This document shows, piece after piece, positions 4,820-5,746 of a stretch of DNA of 5,746 nucleotides. Both the position numbers and the translations under genes were made by a program. Every line of letters starts with the position of its first letter. Position 1 is the stretch's first letter. The notes beneath the pieces were generated by a model. The model searched no databases and was not told the DNA's origin. It worked only from the letters and a program-made list of their open reading frames with translations. Source of the stretch: Hydrogenothermus sp. (GTDB taxonomy: Bacteria > Aquificota > Aquificia > Aquificales > Hydrogenothermaceae). The stretch spans positions 1 through 5,746 of the forward strand of contig QNYP01000109.1 of NCBI GenBank assembly GCA_003978675.1. The letters are read 5' to 3'.

Positions 4820-5690
4820 TTTCTCCTCCAAAGTCTATAATATTGCAAAACTGATGTAAGTAGATTCCTGCTCCTGCTGCGTGTTTATGACCTCCTCCGC
4901 CTAATTTTTTGGCAAGTTCTAAAGCAGTAGGACTTTGCCCTTCACAGCTTCTAAAACTTATTTTCACAAAATCTCCGTTAACATTAAATAGTGCCACTGC
5001 TTCTCCTAACTGCTGAGATAAAATATTTCCTATTTCCGACTGGAATAGTCCTGTATTAAATGCTTTTACCTTATATTTGTCTATATTTAAAATAGTTGGT
5101 TTTGCCTTTTCCACAAAGAAGTTTATTAAATAATCTGTATATTCAGATATAACTTTACCTTTTTCTAAAAGACTTTCAAGATTTTTGTCTATAAATTCTT
5201 TTATTTCTTCAGGTTTGTTTGTATACATAAATAAGAAAGAATTTATATCTTTAGTTTTATCTCCATACTCCCATTTCCATATATCTTTATCTTCAACTAA
5301 CTTTATAAGCTCTGGAATAGGTTCCCCATAAAAATATTTCCATGTTAATGATGCTCCAGACATATTATTATCAAATATATACTCAAAATTTTCATATCTA
5401 CTTGCAAGTTTTTTTAAGGTTTCATATATACCTATATGGTGGTCTATATTAACAACTTTTTTTGCCTTTTTTATGATTTTTTGGCTATCTTCCTCTGGAA
5501 ATGAAAAATCTACTATATACACAATAGTATTTGCATCTATTTCTTTCAAAAGTTGTTCAAAGTCTTCCTGCTTATATTTATGTTCAAATGGAAAAAGCTT
5601 ACAGTTTTGAAACTTTTTCAATAAAACAGCCGCTGCAGTGGTTCCATCAGTACAGTTTTTATGATATACACATACAGTTTTTTCGTCCAT
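4809..5690 (-). CDS. DHH/DHHA1-family phosphoesterase (NrnB-like)
   Basis: The 293-residue protein has the full DHH plus DHHA1 layout. Metal-binding motifs of the N-terminal DHH domain are YHKNCTDG (9-16, with Asp15), VDFSF (60-64, Asp61), NIDHHIG (81-87) and VEDKDIW (132-138). The C-terminal DHHA1 substrate motif is GGGGHKHAAG (264-273). The family hydrolyses phosphodiester or phosphoanhydride bonds with Mn. This subgroup is usually annotated as oligoribonuclease NrnB or cyclic-nucleotide phosphodiesterase; RecJ is ruled out by the short length. The exact substrate is not settled. The ATG at 5690 has GGAG 6 nt upstream and places the first motif at the usual distance from the N-terminus. The frame stays open to the right edge of the window (5691-5746), so an N-terminal extension cannot be fully excluded. 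It is the first gene of the visible overlapping run. Confidence 0.88.
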   Translation of the reverse strand: MDEKTVCVYHKNCTDGTTAAAVLLKKFQNCKLFPFEHKYKQEDFEQLLKEIDANTIVYIVDFSFPEEDSQKIIKKAKKVVNIDHHIGIYETLKKLASRYENFEYIFDNNMSGASLTWKYFYGEPIPELIKLVEDKDIWKWEYGDKTKDINSFLFMYTNKPEEIKEFIDKNLESLLEKGKVISEYTDYLINFFVEKAKPTILNIDKYKVKAFNTGLFQSEIGNILSQQLGEAVALFNVNGDFVKISFRSCEGQSPTALELAKKLGGGGHKHAAGAGIYLHQFCNIIDFGGENDS

Positions 5691-5746
5691 GAATTCTCCA
5701 AAAGAAAGCTTTTGTTTGAATATAAATATAAGCAGGAAGACTTTGA

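Noticed and set aside
5691..5746. CAAAAG/CTTTTG hairpin and TATATT upstream of the phosphoesterase as a promoter or terminator
   Set aside because: The stem is 6 bp and not followed by a proper T-run, and no matching -35 box is visible within the window.

Overview
The window is AT-rich, and six of its seven intact genes form a tightly packed run on the minus strand. The proteins are rich in Lys, Glu and Ile. They include a DnaC-type helicase loader with an N-terminal cysteine cluster and a mixed-function operon with short gene overlaps. Together these suggest a low-GC thermophilic bacterium, probably an Aquificota member of the Hydrogenothermaceae type (Sulfurihydrogenibium-like). This placement is inferred from protein style and gene content, not from a database search.

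Layout on the + axis, left to right. Positions 1-119 hold short AT-rich sequence with no convincing gene. Positions 120-774 are a small insertion sequence of IS481-like type. It has ~32-bp imperfect terminal inverted repeats beginning TGTAT, a 5-bp target duplication (CAAAA), and a transposase gene broken by an internal deletion plus frameshift. Positions 780-981 are non-coding, with a G-rich/C-rich segment, a weak terminator and motifs also found at the left edge. All remaining genes are on the minus strand, so transcription runs right to left: a DHH/DHHA1 phosphoesterase, a TetR-type regulator, a small secreted coiled-coil protein, the helicase loader dnaC, hisB, a DeoR-type regulator fused to metal-binding domains and, after a 76-bp gap, fmt.

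The six genes upstream of fmt overlap one another by 4 to 17 nt, so they are almost certainly co-transcribed and probably translationally coupled. Their functions are unrelated (nucleotide or oligonucleotide hydrolysis, regulation, replication initiation, histidine synthesis, initiator tRNA formylation). Operons mixing unrelated pathways are known from Aquifex-type genomes.

The most interesting item is the 204-residue regulator at 1994-2608. It joins a DeoR-type winged helix to a cysteine motif that fits the TRASH heavy-metal pattern exactly, and then to a NosL-like domain in which a Cys-Cys pair sits where NosL proteins usually have Pro-Met-Gly. It looks like a one-component metal (perhaps copper) sensor. 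A second point of interest is a perfect 10-bp inverted repeat at the 5' end of the IS transposase that would mask its ribosome binding site in read-through transcripts.
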